This document shows positions 9,126 to 19,728 of a DNA stretch of 64,000 nt, piece by piece (position 1 is the first letter of the stretch; the number at the start of each line of letters is the position of its first letter). The notes below the pieces were generated by a model. That model was not told where the DNA came from. It was given only the letters and a program-made list of their open reading frames with translations, and searched no databases. Location: assembly GCF_900107175.1 (NCBI RefSeq), contig NZ_FNOZ01000010.1, positions 1 to 64,000 of the forward strand, in the 5' to 3' direction. The position numbers and the translations under genes were made by a program. This DNA is from Modestobacter sp. DSM 44400. Its GTDB lineage: Bacteria; Actinomycetota; Actinomycetes; Mycobacteriales; Geodermatophilaceae.

Positions 9126-9914
9126 TTCGAGCAGTGGAACAAGGGCGAGCTCGAGTCCTACCTGATCGAGATCACCGCCGAGGTGCTCCGCCAGACCGAC
9201 GCGAAGACCGGCCGACCGCTGGTCGACGTGATCGTCGACCAGGCCGGCTCCAAGGGCACCGGGGTGTGGACGGTGCAGAACTCCGTCGGGCTGGGCGTGC
9301 CCGTCGGTGGCATCGCCGAGGCGGTGTTCGCCCGGGCGGTCTCCTCCAAGCCCGAGCAGCGCGCGGCCGTGCAGTCGGTGCTCCGGAGCCGCCCGGAGGT
9401 CCAGGAGGCGGGCGAGGGCTTCGAGGACGACGTCCAGAAGGCGCTGTACGCCTCCAAGATCGTCGCCTACGCCCAGGGCTTCGACGCGATCATCGCCGGC
9501 GCCCGCGAGTACGGGTGGGACATCGACAAGGGCGCGATCGCCAGGATCTGGCGCGGCGGCTGCATCATCCGGGCCCAGTTCCTCAACCGGATCGTCGAGG
9601 CCTACGAGCGGGACGCGACGATCGCCAGCCTGCTCGAGGACGAGTTCTTCGCCGCGGCCGTCGCCGCCGGCGAGGCGGCCTGGCGTCGCATCGTGTCGAA
9701 GGCCGCCCTCTCCGGGATCCCGGTGCCCGGGTTCGCCTCAGCGCTCAGCTACTACGACTCGCTGACCGCTGAGCGCCTCCCCGCGGCGCTGATCCAGGGG
9801 CAGCGCGACTTCTTCGGCGCGCACACCTACCGGCGGGTCGACGCGGACGGCGTCTTCCACACCCTCTGGTCGGGGGACCGGTCGGAGATCGAGACGGTGC
9901 CCTCGACGCACTGA
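9118..9914 (+). pseudogene. gnd: 6-phosphogluconate dehydrogenase, C-terminal half only
   Basis: The reading frame from about 9118 to TGA at 9914 encodes about 260 residues of the all-helical C-terminal domain of decarboxylating 6-phosphogluconate dehydrogenase. Visible blocks are 'WNKGELESYLIEITAEVL', 'DVIVDQAGSKGTG-WTVQNSVGLGVPVGGIAEAVFARA', 'RGGCIIRAQFLNRI' and the terminal 'HTLWSGDRSEIE'. The Rossmann NADP-binding domain and substrate residues of the first 200-220 residues are absent; a DinB-type sequence sits there instead, in frame. As written it cannot be an active pentose-phosphate enzyme. A deletion joining two genes, or an assembly collapse, would explain it. A full gnd would have to exist elsewhere. 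Confidence 0.8.
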
Positions 9915-9928
9915 CCCGGCCCGCCGGT

Positions 9929-10373
9929 TCACCGCCGCCGCAGGGCGAAGACCCCCCAGCCCAGGTGCGGGCGGAGGTGCCGCACGTAGCGCAGCGGCGC
10001 CTCGTCCAGCTCCGCCCGCATCGCGCCGGCCAGTTCGTCGCCGGGGTGGGCGTCCAGCCAGGTGCGGGTCGGGGCCCATTGGGCAGCGACGTAGCGGTCC
10101 CGGCTGTCCTCGTCGGCGAGCACCATCTCGATCACGTCCCAGCCGTGCCTGCCGAACAGGCCGACGAGCCCCGGAAGGTCGGCGTAGTCGTCGCGGGACG
10201 TGGCGGAGCAGTCCTCGACGGTCTCCTGGTCGGGCGGGTCCACCCGCCAGAACGGCTCGCCGACCAGCACCGTCCCGCCCGGACGCAGCTCCACCGCCGT
10301 GAGAGCTGCCTCGACCAGCTGCTCGCGGGCGCTCTTGCCGCGTTCTTGGTGCTCTTGCGGCCCTGCAGCACCG
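9929..10373 (-). pseudogene. SAM-dependent methyltransferase, C-terminal fragment
   Basis: The frame encodes 'REQLVEAALTAVELRPGGTV LVGEPFWRVDPPDQ' through 'YVRHLRPHLGWGVFALRRR', the post-Rossmann half of a class I methyltransferase. The region that should hold the glycine-rich SAM-binding motif is missing: upstream of about 10373 the frame lacks similarity and runs into the start of the RNase AS gene on the other strand. GTG at 10294 could initiate a 121-residue remnant, but that would not bind SAM. It adjoins the DinB-gnd chimera, so 8.6-10.4 kb is a cluster of truncated genes. Confidence 0.6.
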
Positions 10374-10418
10374 GAAGAGCACCAGCAACGGCGCAGGAGC
10401 GGCGCCTACGGTGACCCG

Positions 10419-10910
10419 GTGAGCGTGCGGCGGTTCTTCTACGACACCGAGTTCATCGAGGACGGCACCACCATCGACCTGGTGTCGATCGGGGTGGTCG
10501 ATGAGACCGGGCGGGAGTTCTACGCCGTCAGCACCGAGTTCGACCCGGACAAGGCCATCCCGTGGGTGCGGCGCAACGTGCTGGACCAGCTGCCGTCCCC
10601 GGCGGACAAGGCCTGGCGCAGCCGGCAGCGGATCCGGGAGGACCTGCTGTCCTTCCTCACCGCGCCCGGTGCGGAGATCGAGCTGTGGGCCTGGTTCGCC
10701 GCCTACGACCACGTGGCGCTGGCCCAGCTGTGGGGCGCGATGCCCACCCTGCCACGTCCGATCCCACGGTTCACCCGCGAGCTGCGCCAGCGCTGGGACG
10801 ACGTCGGCCGCCCCGAGCTGCCGCCCAAGCCCAGCGGGTCGCACGACGCCCTGGTCGACGCCCGCTACAACCATGAGCGCTGGACGATCATGGAAGCTGC
10901 CCGGATCTGA
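10419..10910 (+). CDS. 3'-5' exoribonuclease AS (Rv2179c-like)
   Basis: A 163-residue protein starting at GTG 10419. It has the DEDD-type exonuclease motifs 'FFYDTEFIEDG' (Asp and Glu, motif I), 'WAWFAAYDHVAL' (motif II Asp) and 'HDALVDARYN' (His and Asp, motif III). This matches RNase AS of M. tuberculosis (Rv2179c), a DnaQ-fold enzyme that removes 3' adenylate-rich tails. It stands close to class II DAHP synthase and PknL genes, the same neighbourhood as in mycobacteria. The end faces the chemoreceptor gene, with an inverted repeat between the two. Confidence 0.9.
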   Translation: MSVRRFFYDTEFIEDGTTIDLVSIGVVDETGREFYAVSTEFDPDKAIPWVRRNVLDQLPSPADKAWRSRQRIREDLLSFLTAPGAEIELWAWFAAYDHVALAQLWGAMPTLPRPIPRFTRELRQRWDDVGRPELPPKPSGSHDALVDARYNHERWTIMEAARI

Positions 10911-10920
10911 CGGCCCCGAT

Positions 10921-10976
10921 GGCCCCGCTGCAGGGCCCCGCCGCGAGCTCGCCAGGGGTGGGCAGCAGCGGGGTCC
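10921..10976. terminator. Possible bidirectional terminator between convergent genes
   Basis: The 70-bp gap between the convergent RNase AS and chemoreceptor genes has arms GGCCCCGCTGC (10921-10931) and GCAGCGGGGTCC (10965-10976), which pair with one interruption around a 33-nt loop that is itself GC-rich. There is a short TT tract only. This is a plausible but weak stem-loop terminator. Confidence 0.4.
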
Positions 10977-10980
10977 TTCC

Positions 10981-13176
10981 TCAGACGGTGAAGACGCCGA
11001 TCAGCCGGGTGAGCTGACCGGACAGCTCGTCGAGCTGCCGGGCCGCGGTGCGGGCCGAGTCGACGTCGGCCGCGGTGCGGTCGGCGTCGGTGCTCACCGC
11101 GGTCATCGTGTCCGACACCGAGGTGGCGCCGTCGGCCACCGAGACGACGCTGCGGCTGAGTTCCTGGGTGACCGCGGTCTGCTCCTCCACCGCGCTGGCG
11201 ATGGTGGTCTGGTGGTCGTTCATCTCCCGGATGACGCCGACGATCTGGCTGATCGACCCCACAGCGGCGCTGGTGTCGGCCTGGATCGACCGCACCCGGT
11301 GGTGGATCTCCTCGCTGGCCCGGGACGCCTCCTGGGCCAGTTCCTTGACCTCGGTGGCGACCACGGCGAAGCCCTTGCCGGCCTCGCCGGCGCGCGCGGC
11401 CTCGATGGTGGCGTTGAGCGCCAGCAGGTTGGTCTGCTCGGCGACGGCCGAGATGACCTTCACGACGTCACTGATCTCCGCCGAGCTCGCGCCCAGCGCG
11501 GCGATCGCGGTCTCGGTCGAGGCGGCCAGGTCGACCGCGCCGCGGCCGACGTTCGCCGCGTCGGTGGCGCTGCGGGCGATCTCGCGGATCGAGGCGCCCA
11601 TCTGCTCGGCGCCGGCCGCGGCCGAGGACACGCCGGTGCTGATGTCAGCGGCCGCAGTCTGGGCGGAGCGCGCCTGGTCCCGGCTGCGCCCGACCCGGTC
11701 GCTGAGCCCCTCGGCGACCCGGGCGACCCCGGAGGCCGAGGTGGCCAGGGCGGCGGCGCACTGCCCGATCTCCCGGATGGTGCCGGCCACCTTGTCCACG
11801 AACCGGTTGAACGCTCCGGCCAGCTCGCCGACCTCGTCCTGGGCGGAGTCGTCGACCCGCTGGGTCAGGTCGCCCTCGCCGTCGGCGATCTCGGCCATCC
11901 GACGCCGCAACACCTCCAGCGGCGCGGTGAGGCGCCGGCCGAACCACCAGGCCAGGCCGATGCCGGCCACCGCCACCAGCAGGGCGGCGATCACCAGGGC
12001 GGTGACCATGGAGCTGCGGCCGTCGTCCAGGCGCTGGATCGGGCCGGCGAAGTCGCTGTCCCGGGCGTCGACGGCGATCACCCAGTCCCACGGCTTGTAG
12101 TACGCGACCTGGACGGTGTGCGGGCCGGTGTCGGGGTCCTCGTAGCGGACCGTCGTCTGCTGACCGTCGGCCAGCGCGGTCGCCGCCGTCACGACGTCCT
12201 GGATGTAGGGCTTGCCATTGGCGTCGGTGGCGTCCAGCAGCGACGTGCCGTCGGTCGAGCCGTCCTTGCTGACCAGCACGGTGCCGGCCCGGTCACCGGT
12301 ACCGCCGAGCACCCACACCGCGCCGTGCTCACCGGCGGTGGTGCTCTGCAGGCTCTGACGCAGCGCGGGCAGGTTCTCCTGCTTCACGCCGACGTAGAGG
12401 ACGCCGACAACGTTCCCGCCGTCACCGACGATGGGGGTGTAGGCGGTGACGTACCAGGAGTTCACCACGTAGGCGGTGCCCCGGTAGGTCTGACCGGACA
12501 GGACGGCGGCCACCACGGCGTTCGGCGTGCCGTCGGCGCCGGTCGCCGGGATGTAGGTGCCGATGGCCCGGGTGCCGACGGCGCTGGCGACGTCGGTGGC
12601 GACCCGGAGCATGTCCCCGGCGTCGTTCATCCGCTGGAAGACGGTCACCGTGCCGCCGACGAGCGACTCGATCTGGTCGACCACGGGGGTGGGCGTCGAC
12701 AGGTCGGTGTTCTGGCCGAGCCACGTCCCACCGACCAGGGCCTTGGGGAGGCTGACCGGGGTCACCTCTCCGGTGAACTGGTTTTTGGCGTCCCAGTCCA
12801 CGGTGCCCTGCCGGCTGCTTCCGATCGACATGCCACCCGACTGCGCCAGCACGTACTGGGCAACGTTCAGGTTCGAGTCAACTACCGCCGCGGTGGACTC
12901 GCCCTGCGTGGCCACGACGTCCTGGACGCCGTCGGTGATCCGGGCGACGCTGTCGTCGACCAGCGCGCCCACGTCGGTCCGCGCGGCCTCGGCGAACGCG
13001 CCGCTCTGCCACACGCTCACGCCCACCATCGCGACGCTCGTCGCCGCGATGCTGGCAACGGTCAGCGCCACCACCTTCGTCCTGATGCCCCTGCGCACGA
13101 TCGCTCCCTGGCCCTGCATCCCCAGCGGGCTGTTCCCCGCCGCTCGCCTGCACTTCTCGGCAGGGGGGCCGATCAT
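10981..13176 (-). CDS. Methyl-accepting chemotaxis protein
   Basis: A 731-residue transmembrane chemoreceptor. The order is: a first membrane helix (about residues 33-55); an extracellular Cache-type sensor domain (about 60-380) with '[15 protein letters not shown]', '[15 protein letters not shown]' and '[17 protein letters not shown]'; a second membrane helix (about 385-410, ending AWWFGRRL); HAMP (about 410-462); and a cytoplasmic signalling domain whose tip is '[23 protein letters not shown]'. The family is MCP with a Cache3/Cache2-like sensor. No che genes are nearby, so it probably feeds a chemosensory system encoded elsewhere. ATG at 13119 is a likely alternative start, because the first 19 residues look non-conserved. 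Confidence 0.9.
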   Translation of the reverse strand: MIGPPAEKCRRAAGNSPLGMQGQGAIVRRGIRTKVVALTVASIAATSVAMVGVSVWQSGAFAEAARTDVGALVDDSVARITDGVQDVVATQGESTAAVVDSNLNVAQYVLAQSGGMSIGSSRQGTVDWDAKNQFTGEVTPVSLPKALVGGTWLGQNTDLSTPTPVVDQIESLVGGTVTVFQRMNDAGDMLRVATDVASAVGTRAIGTYIPATGADGTPNAVVAAVLSGQTYRGTAYVVNSWYVTAYTPIVGDGGNVVGVLYVGVKQENLPALRQSLQSTTAGEHGAVWVLGGTGDRAGTVLVSKDGSTDGTSLLDATDANGKPYIQDVVTAATALADGQQTTVRYEDPDTGPHTVQVAYYKPWDWVIAVDARDSDFAGPIQRLDDGRSSMVTALVIAALLVAVAGIGLAWWFGRRLTAPLEVLRRRMAEIADGEGDLTQRVDDSAQDEVGELAGAFNRFVDKVAGTIREIGQCAAALATSASGVARVAEGLSDRVGRSRDQARSAQTAAADISTGVSSAAAGAEQMGASIREIARSATDAANVGRGAVDLAASTETAIAALGASSAEISDVVKVISAVAEQTNLLALNATIEAARAGEAGKGFAVVATEVKELAQEASRASEEIHHRVRSIQADTSAAVGSISQIVGVIREMNDHQTTIASAVEEQTAVTQELSRSVVSVADGATSVSDTMTAVSTDADRTAADVDSARTAARQLDELSGQLTRLIGVFTV

Positions 13177-13197
13177 CGGTACCGAACCGGCCGGAGC

Positions 13198-13995
13198 TCA
13201 GCCGAACAGCCGTCGCCACAGCTCCGGCCGGTCGCGGAGCAGCTCGGCCAGGGTGCGTGCCGGCCGGCCGGTCAGCTCCGGAACGACGTCGGTCACCCGG
13301 GCCAGCTCCCCGGCGGCGATCGCGGTGTAGCTGGTCACCCAGCCCTCCACCTCCCAGTCGGGGCGCCCGGAGGGACGGCGGGTAGCCCCGCGCCTCCGCC
13401 ACCGTCTGCGGCCGGTAGGTGACCGGCCGGCCGGACACCTCGGTGAGCACGGCGGCGGCCTGCGCCAGGGTCAGCAGCTCGGGCCCGGTGACGTCCAGGG
13501 TGCGACCGTCCAGCGCCGGATCGCCCGAGCGCAGCACCGTGGTCGCGACGTCGGCGCAGTCGTCGCGGGCCACGAAGCCGGCTGCGCCGTCGCCGGCGGG
13601 CGCCGCGATCACCGCCCCGCCGTCCTCGGGGGTGGCGAAGAACGGCACGAAGTCGGCGTACATCGCGTTCCGCAGCGCCGTCCAGCGCAGGCCGGAGGCC
13701 GCCAGCCGCTCCTCGGTGGCGGCGTGCTGCCTCGCCAGGGTGGAGGTGGCGTCGGGGGCCGCGCCGAGGAAGGAGGTGTAAACCACCCGCCGCACCCGGC
13801 AGCCGCCGCAGCGTCCACCGCCGTGAGGTGCTGGGTCAGCCGGTCCTCGGCCTCGGCGGCGGAGACCAGGAACAGCGTGTCCACCCCGCTCAGCGCGGCG
13901 GTCAGCCCACGCCCGTCGGCGTAACCGCCGGGCGCCTCGACGACCCGCCCACCGAGGGCGCCGGTCACCCCGGTGAGAGCGACCACGCTGCTCAT
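13198..13995 (-). pseudogene. NmrA/QorB-like NAD(P)-binding protein, decayed
   Basis: The start (ATG 13995) gives 'SSVVALTGVTGALGGRVV', a Rossmann glycine motif. About 30 family residues are then missing before 'PGGYADGRGLTAALSGVDTLFLVSA'. A frameshift near 13800 (GCCGGG/GTGCGG) is needed to reach 'RRVVYTSFLGAAPDATSTLARQHAATEE', and another near 13370 to reach 'WEVEGWVTSYTAIAAGELARV ... LWRRLFG' and TGA at 13198. The intact family reduces quinones or senses NADP redox state. With one deletion and two frameshifts it is unlikely to be made, unless the sequence contains errors. Confidence 0.75.
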
Positions 13996-14070
13996 CACTG
14001 CTCTCCTGCTCGGTGGGACATCATGTGCCTCCCAACCCGCGCACCACCGGCATCGCTTCCCGGAGGCGAC

Positions 14071-16467
<2,397 letters not shown>

Positions 16468-16468
<1 letters not shown>

Positions 16469-16569
16469 TGGACACAGCTCCGCTGGGGAGCCGGTACGGC
16501 TACGCCGTGCTGAAGGAGACCGGATGCACCTATCTCCGGTGCCGGAACGGAACGGCTACGCCGTGCTGA
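16468..16569 (+). CDS. Small peptide ORF 1 (GYAVLKET unit, read-through form)
   Basis: The ATG overlaps the DAHP synthase stop. The first 18 residues are MDTAPLGSRYGYAVLKET, the same length and C-terminal GYAVLKET as the next ORF. Where the second unit ends in ACC-TGA-TG, this one reads ACC-GGA-TG, so a single T-to-G change would have removed the stop and added 15 residues (GCTYLRC...). It is unrecognised. It could be a RiPP-like precursor, a regulatory leader or a coupling peptide. The 26-bp repeat shared with unit 2 makes recent tandem duplication likely. Expression is not shown. Confidence 0.45.
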
Positions 16570-16577
16570 AGGAGACC
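16496..16577 (+). repeat. 26-bp direct repeat pair
   Basis: An identical 26-bp segment occurs at 16496-16521 and 16552-16577 (begins ACGGCTACGCC, ends GGAGACC), 56 bp apart. It encodes GYAVLKET in both peptide ORFs and contains the GAAGGAG ribosome-binding sequence. Confidence 0.9.
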
Positions 16578-16580
16578 TGA
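16524..16580 (+). CDS. Small peptide ORF 2 (18 aa, ends GYAVLKET)
   Basis: ATG at 16524 to TGA at 16578-16580 encodes MHLSPVPERNGYAVLKET. It shares Met1, Pro5, Arg9 and all of residues 11-18 with the preceding unit. The TGA overlaps the ATG of the threonine aldolase gene, and GAAGGAGAC just before it would serve as the aldolase ribosome-binding site. The repeated DNA therefore doubles as coding sequence and Shine-Dalgarno. The function is unknown; it may simply carry the ribosome-binding site, or it may be a genuine short peptide. Confidence 0.45.
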   Translation: MHLSPVPERNGYAVLKET

Positions 16581-17620
16581 TGTACACCATCGACAGGCAC
16601 GGCCCCAGCAACACTGCCGGCGCGATCGACCTGCGCTCGGACACCCTGACCCGGCCCACCCCGGCGATGCGCCGGGCGATGGCCGAAGCCGAGGTCGGCG
16701 ACGACGTCTACCGCGAGGACCCGACGGTCAACGCACTGGAGGAGCGGGTCGCCGAGCTGTTCGGCCACGAGGCCGCGCTCTTCGTCCCCTCCGGAACCAT
16801 GGGCAATCAGATCGGCCTGCGGCTGGTCTGCGAGCCGGGCCAGGAGGTGCTCGGGGACGCCGACGCGCACATCCTCACCTACGAGATGGGTGCTGCGGCC
16901 GCGCTGTTCGGGCTGTCCTCGCGCACCGTGGTGACCGGCGGTCGGCTCTCGGCCGACCAGCTCATCGCCCAGGTCCGGCCGAAGGGCGACTGGCACCTGA
17001 CCGCCACCGCGGCCGTCGCGGTGGAGAACACGCACAACCGGGGCGGCGGGCTCGTCCAGCCACTGGACGAGCTGGAGAAGCTGTTCAGCTGGTCCCGCGG
17101 CGCTGACGTGGCCGTGCACCTCGACGGGGCCCGGATCTGGAACGCACACGTCGCCTCCGGCGTCCCGCTGGCCACCTACGGCCGGCTCGCCGACACCGCC
17201 TCGGTCTGCCTGTCCAAGGGCCTGGGCGCTCCGATCGGCTCGGTGCTGGTCGCCGGCGCCGCACGGATCGCCACCGGCCGGCTGTGGCGCAAGCGCCTGG
17301 GCGGCGGGATGCGGCAGGCCGGCGTGCTGGCCGCTGCGATGCAGTACGCGCTGGACCACCACGTCGAGCGGCTGGCCGAGGACCACGAGCACGCGAGGCT
17401 GCTGGCCGAGCGGCTGGGCGTCGACCCGGCGACGGTGGAGACGAACATGGTGGTCGTGGACGACGTCGAGGCGCCGCTGGTCGCCGAGGCCGCGAAGGCC
17501 CAAGGCGTGCTGGTCGGTCAGGTCAGCGCGCGGCGGATCCGCCTGGTCACCCACCTGGACGTCGACCGGGACGGCGTCGAGCGCGCCGCCAAGGTGCTGG
17601 GCGAGCTCATCGCACGCTGA
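16580..17620 (+). CDS. Threonine aldolase family PLP enzyme
   Basis: A 346-residue fold-type I PLP enzyme of the beta-eliminating lyase/threonine aldolase family (low-specificity L-threonine aldolase or GntG-like). 'IDLRSDTLTRPT' at the N-terminus and the PLP lysine in 'SVCLSKGLGAPIGS' (Lys213) are family hallmarks, as is 'HLDGARIWNA' (Asp182 for the pyridine nitrogen). The likely reaction is threonine or allo-threonine to glycine and acetaldehyde. The start ATG 16580 overlaps the stop of the 18-residue peptide, so it is probably the last gene of the pfkA-aroG-peptide unit. A strong hairpin follows its stop. Confidence 0.9.
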   Translation: MYTIDRHGPSNTAGAIDLRSDTLTRPTPAMRRAMAEAEVGDDVYREDPTVNALEERVAELFGHEAALFVPSGTMGNQIGLRLVCEPGQEVLGDADAHILTYEMGAAAALFGLSSRTVVTGGRLSADQLIAQVRPKGDWHLTATAAVAVENTHNRGGGLVQPLDELEKLFSWSRGADVAVHLDGARIWNAHVASGVPLATYGRLADTASVCLSKGLGAPIGSVLVAGAARIATGRLWRKRLGGGMRQAGVLAAAMQYALDHHVERLAEDHEHARLLAERLGVDPATVETNMVVVDDVEAPLVAEAAKAQGVLVGQVSARRIRLVTHLDVDRDGVERAAKVLGELIAR

Positions 17621-17651
17621 CCCGAGCCGCCATTACTGCTGAGGAGGCGAA

Positions 17652-17685
17652 CACGAGGCGATCCAGCGGCGCCGGTCGCCTCGTG
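17652..17685. terminator. Bidirectional stem-loop terminator
   Basis: A perfect 10-bp inverted repeat, CACGAGGCGA (17652-17661) and TCGCCTCGTG (17676-17685), has a 14-nt loop and is followed by GTCTTTCC. It lies between the convergent threonine aldolase and subtilase genes, the expected place for a shared rho-independent-like terminator. Confidence 0.65.
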
Positions 17686-17725
17686 ATCCTGCGTCTTTCC
17701 AGCAGTGCTGGCGGAGCTGCGGGGA

Positions 17726-18734
17726 TCAGTAGTTGCTGAACAGCAGGTCGTTGTTCGCCGTCCGGGTCGTCTTCACCGCGTCCTTGGTGGTCAGCGCCTT
17801 GACCGCGCTGCTCACGGTGGCCGGCGACGCCGTGTTGTTGCTCTGCAGGTAGAGCGCTGCCACGCCGGTCACGTACGGGGTGGCCATCGACGTCCCGCTG
17901 ATCGTATTGATGGCGCCCGTGTACCAGTCGCTGGTGATCTCGACGCCGGGGGCGAAGAGGTCGACGCACCTGCCGTAGTTGCTGAAGTAGGCCGGTGCAT
18001 CGCTGCGGTCGCTCGCGGCGACCGTCAGAGCAGCCGTCACCTGTGGTCGGCCGTCACCCAGTCGATCCCGGCGATGACCCCGGAGGTGTTCCCGCTGCCG
18101 CTGCAGTCCTGCGCCCGGACGGCGACCAGGCGGACATCCTTGGCGATGCCGTAGGTCGTTCCGCCCACCGTGCCGGCAACGTGGGTGCCGTGGACCGTTG
18201 CAGTCCGCGGCGCCGTCACTGGCCTTGACCGCGTCGTACCCGGGGACCGCCCGGCCGTCGAAGTCGGTGTGCCCGAACGCGATGCCGGTGTCGATGATGT
18301 AGGCAGTCACCCCGGCGCCGGTGAGGTTGTAGTTGTAGAAGCCGATGTAGCTGGCGTCGGTGGATAGCGCGCCGCGCTGGTCGGTCCGGTCCAGGCCCCA
18401 GGTCGCCGCGCTCTGCGTGCTGCTCGCCTGCACCAACGGGTCCGCCTCAACGGCGACGACGCCGGGGAGCTCGGGAAGTCGGTCGGCAGCAGCCGGGGAA
18501 GCGTGACGGCGAAGCCGTTCAGTGCTGCGGTGTAGAGGTGGTCGACCGTCCACCGATGCCCTCTGCGCGGTGGGCGACGGCGGCCGGCGCGGTGCCCGGG
18601 GCGACGGTGACGATGTAGGTGACCCGGGGGTCGTCGGCGGGACCGCCGGGGGCGGCTGCGGCGGGACCGGCGGTGACGCCGATCCCGGTGACGGCGAGGG
18701 CGGCGATGGCGGTGGCGGTCCTGCTGAGGTGCAC
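17726..18734 (-). pseudogene. Subtilase (S8) with I9 propeptide, multiply frameshifted
   Basis: A GTG at 18734 starts a signal peptide ('TATAIAALAVTGIGVTAGPAAAA') and an inhibitor I9 propeptide ('DPRVTYIVTVAPGTA'). The protein then jumps frames: 'TVDHLYTAALNGFAVTLP', then 'ADRLPELPGVVAVEAD', catalytic Asp in '[12 protein letters not shown]', then in another frame catalytic His in '[11 protein letters not shown]', and back to 'YFSNYGRCVDLFAPG' and catalytic Ser in 'GTSMATPYVTG'. About 35 residues around the oxyanion-hole Asn are absent. At least four frame changes plus a deletion make it non-functional as written. The intact family is a secreted proteinase K/aqualysin-type serine protease. Confidence 0.8.
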
Positions 18735-18833
18735 GGCAGCTCTTCTCTGTCGGATACGTTCAGAAACGGCGCAGGCACCGCGAGTCAAGCCGCACCGTGC
18801 CGCCGAGTGACGTAAGCGCGCCGACCGGAGGGC

Positions 18834-19718
18834 TCAAACGGGCAGCAGCGCGCCGTCGCGCAGGGCCGTGAGCAGGGCGATGTCCCTGGCGTGCCCGTCG
18901 TCCTCGCTCGGGGTCTCCACGACCACCGGCACACCGGCCAGTTCCGGGTGAGCGAGCAGCTCGGCGAACGGGGCGGTACCGATCGACCCGGCGCCGATCG
19001 TGGTGTGCCGGTCCCGGGTGGAGCCGCAGGCGTCCAGGGAGTCGTTGGCGTGCACCAGGCCGAGCCGACCGGTGCCCACGGTGGCCACCAGTGCGTCCAG
19101 GGTGGCCGCCATTCCGCCGGGTGTGACCAGGTCGTGCCCGGCCGCCCAGGCATGGCAGGTGTCGAAGCAGACCCCGACCGCCGGGTGGAAGTCGAGTGCG
19201 GCCAGGTAGGGACCCAGGTCCTGCACGGTGGCGGCGAGGGACCTCCCGCCCCCAGCGGTGGGCTCGACCAGCAGCCGGGGCCCACCTGAGGGCAGCGCGT
19301 CGAGCACCGGTAGCAGCCGCTCGTGCAACTGGGCCAGCGCGGCCTCGTAGCGGTCCTCGCCGACCGCGGAGCCGGCGTGCACCACCACGCCGGCGCAGCC
19401 GAGCTGGACCCCGCGGGCCAGCGTGTGCGCGATCGTGGCGATCGACTGCTCGACGGTGGCCTCGCTGGGCGAGCCGACGTTGACCAGGTAGGGCGTGTGG
19501 ATGAACGTGGGCACCCCGCGCTCAGCGCAGCCGGCGGTGAAGGCGGCGTCCTGCCGGGGGTCCCCGGCGCTGGGCTTCCAGCCGCGCGGGTTGCCGACGA
19601 ACACCTGGACGGCGCGGGCCGCGTCGGCGTCGGCGCAGGCCAGACCGCCCTTCGCGAGCCCGCCTCGGATCTGGACGTGCGCCCCGATCGGGGGCAGGGC
19701 ACGGCTGGGGGAGGTCAC
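18834..19718 (-). CDS. nfo: Deoxyribonuclease IV (endonuclease IV, AP endonuclease)
   Basis: A 294-residue TIM-barrel AP endonuclease of base excision repair. Typical metal-ligand segments are 'HTPYLVN', 'VVHAGSAVG', 'LLVEPTAGGG', 'VCFDTCHAWAAG', 'LVHANDSLDACGS.RDRHTTIGAGSIG' and 'VVETPSEDD'. The length matches the family (280-300). It ends the minus-strand run that begins with the PASTA kinase; only 10 bp separate them, suggesting cotranscription. The start ATG 19718 agrees with the conserved N-terminal 'IGAHVQIRGG'. Confidence 0.93.
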   Translation of the reverse strand: MTSPSRALPPIGAHVQIRGGLAKGGLACADADAARAVQVFVGNPRGWKPSAGDPRQDAAFTAGCAERGVPTFIHTPYLVNVGSPSEATVEQSIATIAHTLARGVQLGCAGVVVHAGSAVGEDRYEAALAQLHERLLPVLDALPSGGPRLLVEPTAGGGRSLAATVQDLGPYLAALDFHPAVGVCFDTCHAWAAGHDLVTPGGMAATLDALVATVGTGRLGLVHANDSLDACGSTRDRHTTIGAGSIGTAPFAELLAHPELAGVPVVVETPSEDDGHARDIALLTALRDGALLPV

Positions 19719-19728
19719 GAGCAGCAGA

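Noticed and set aside
10501-13422. A 973-codon plus-strand ORF across the chemoreceptor gene
   Set aside because: It is the mirror of the chemoreceptor reading frame with no domain of its own; its first part is an out-of-frame reading of RNase AS.
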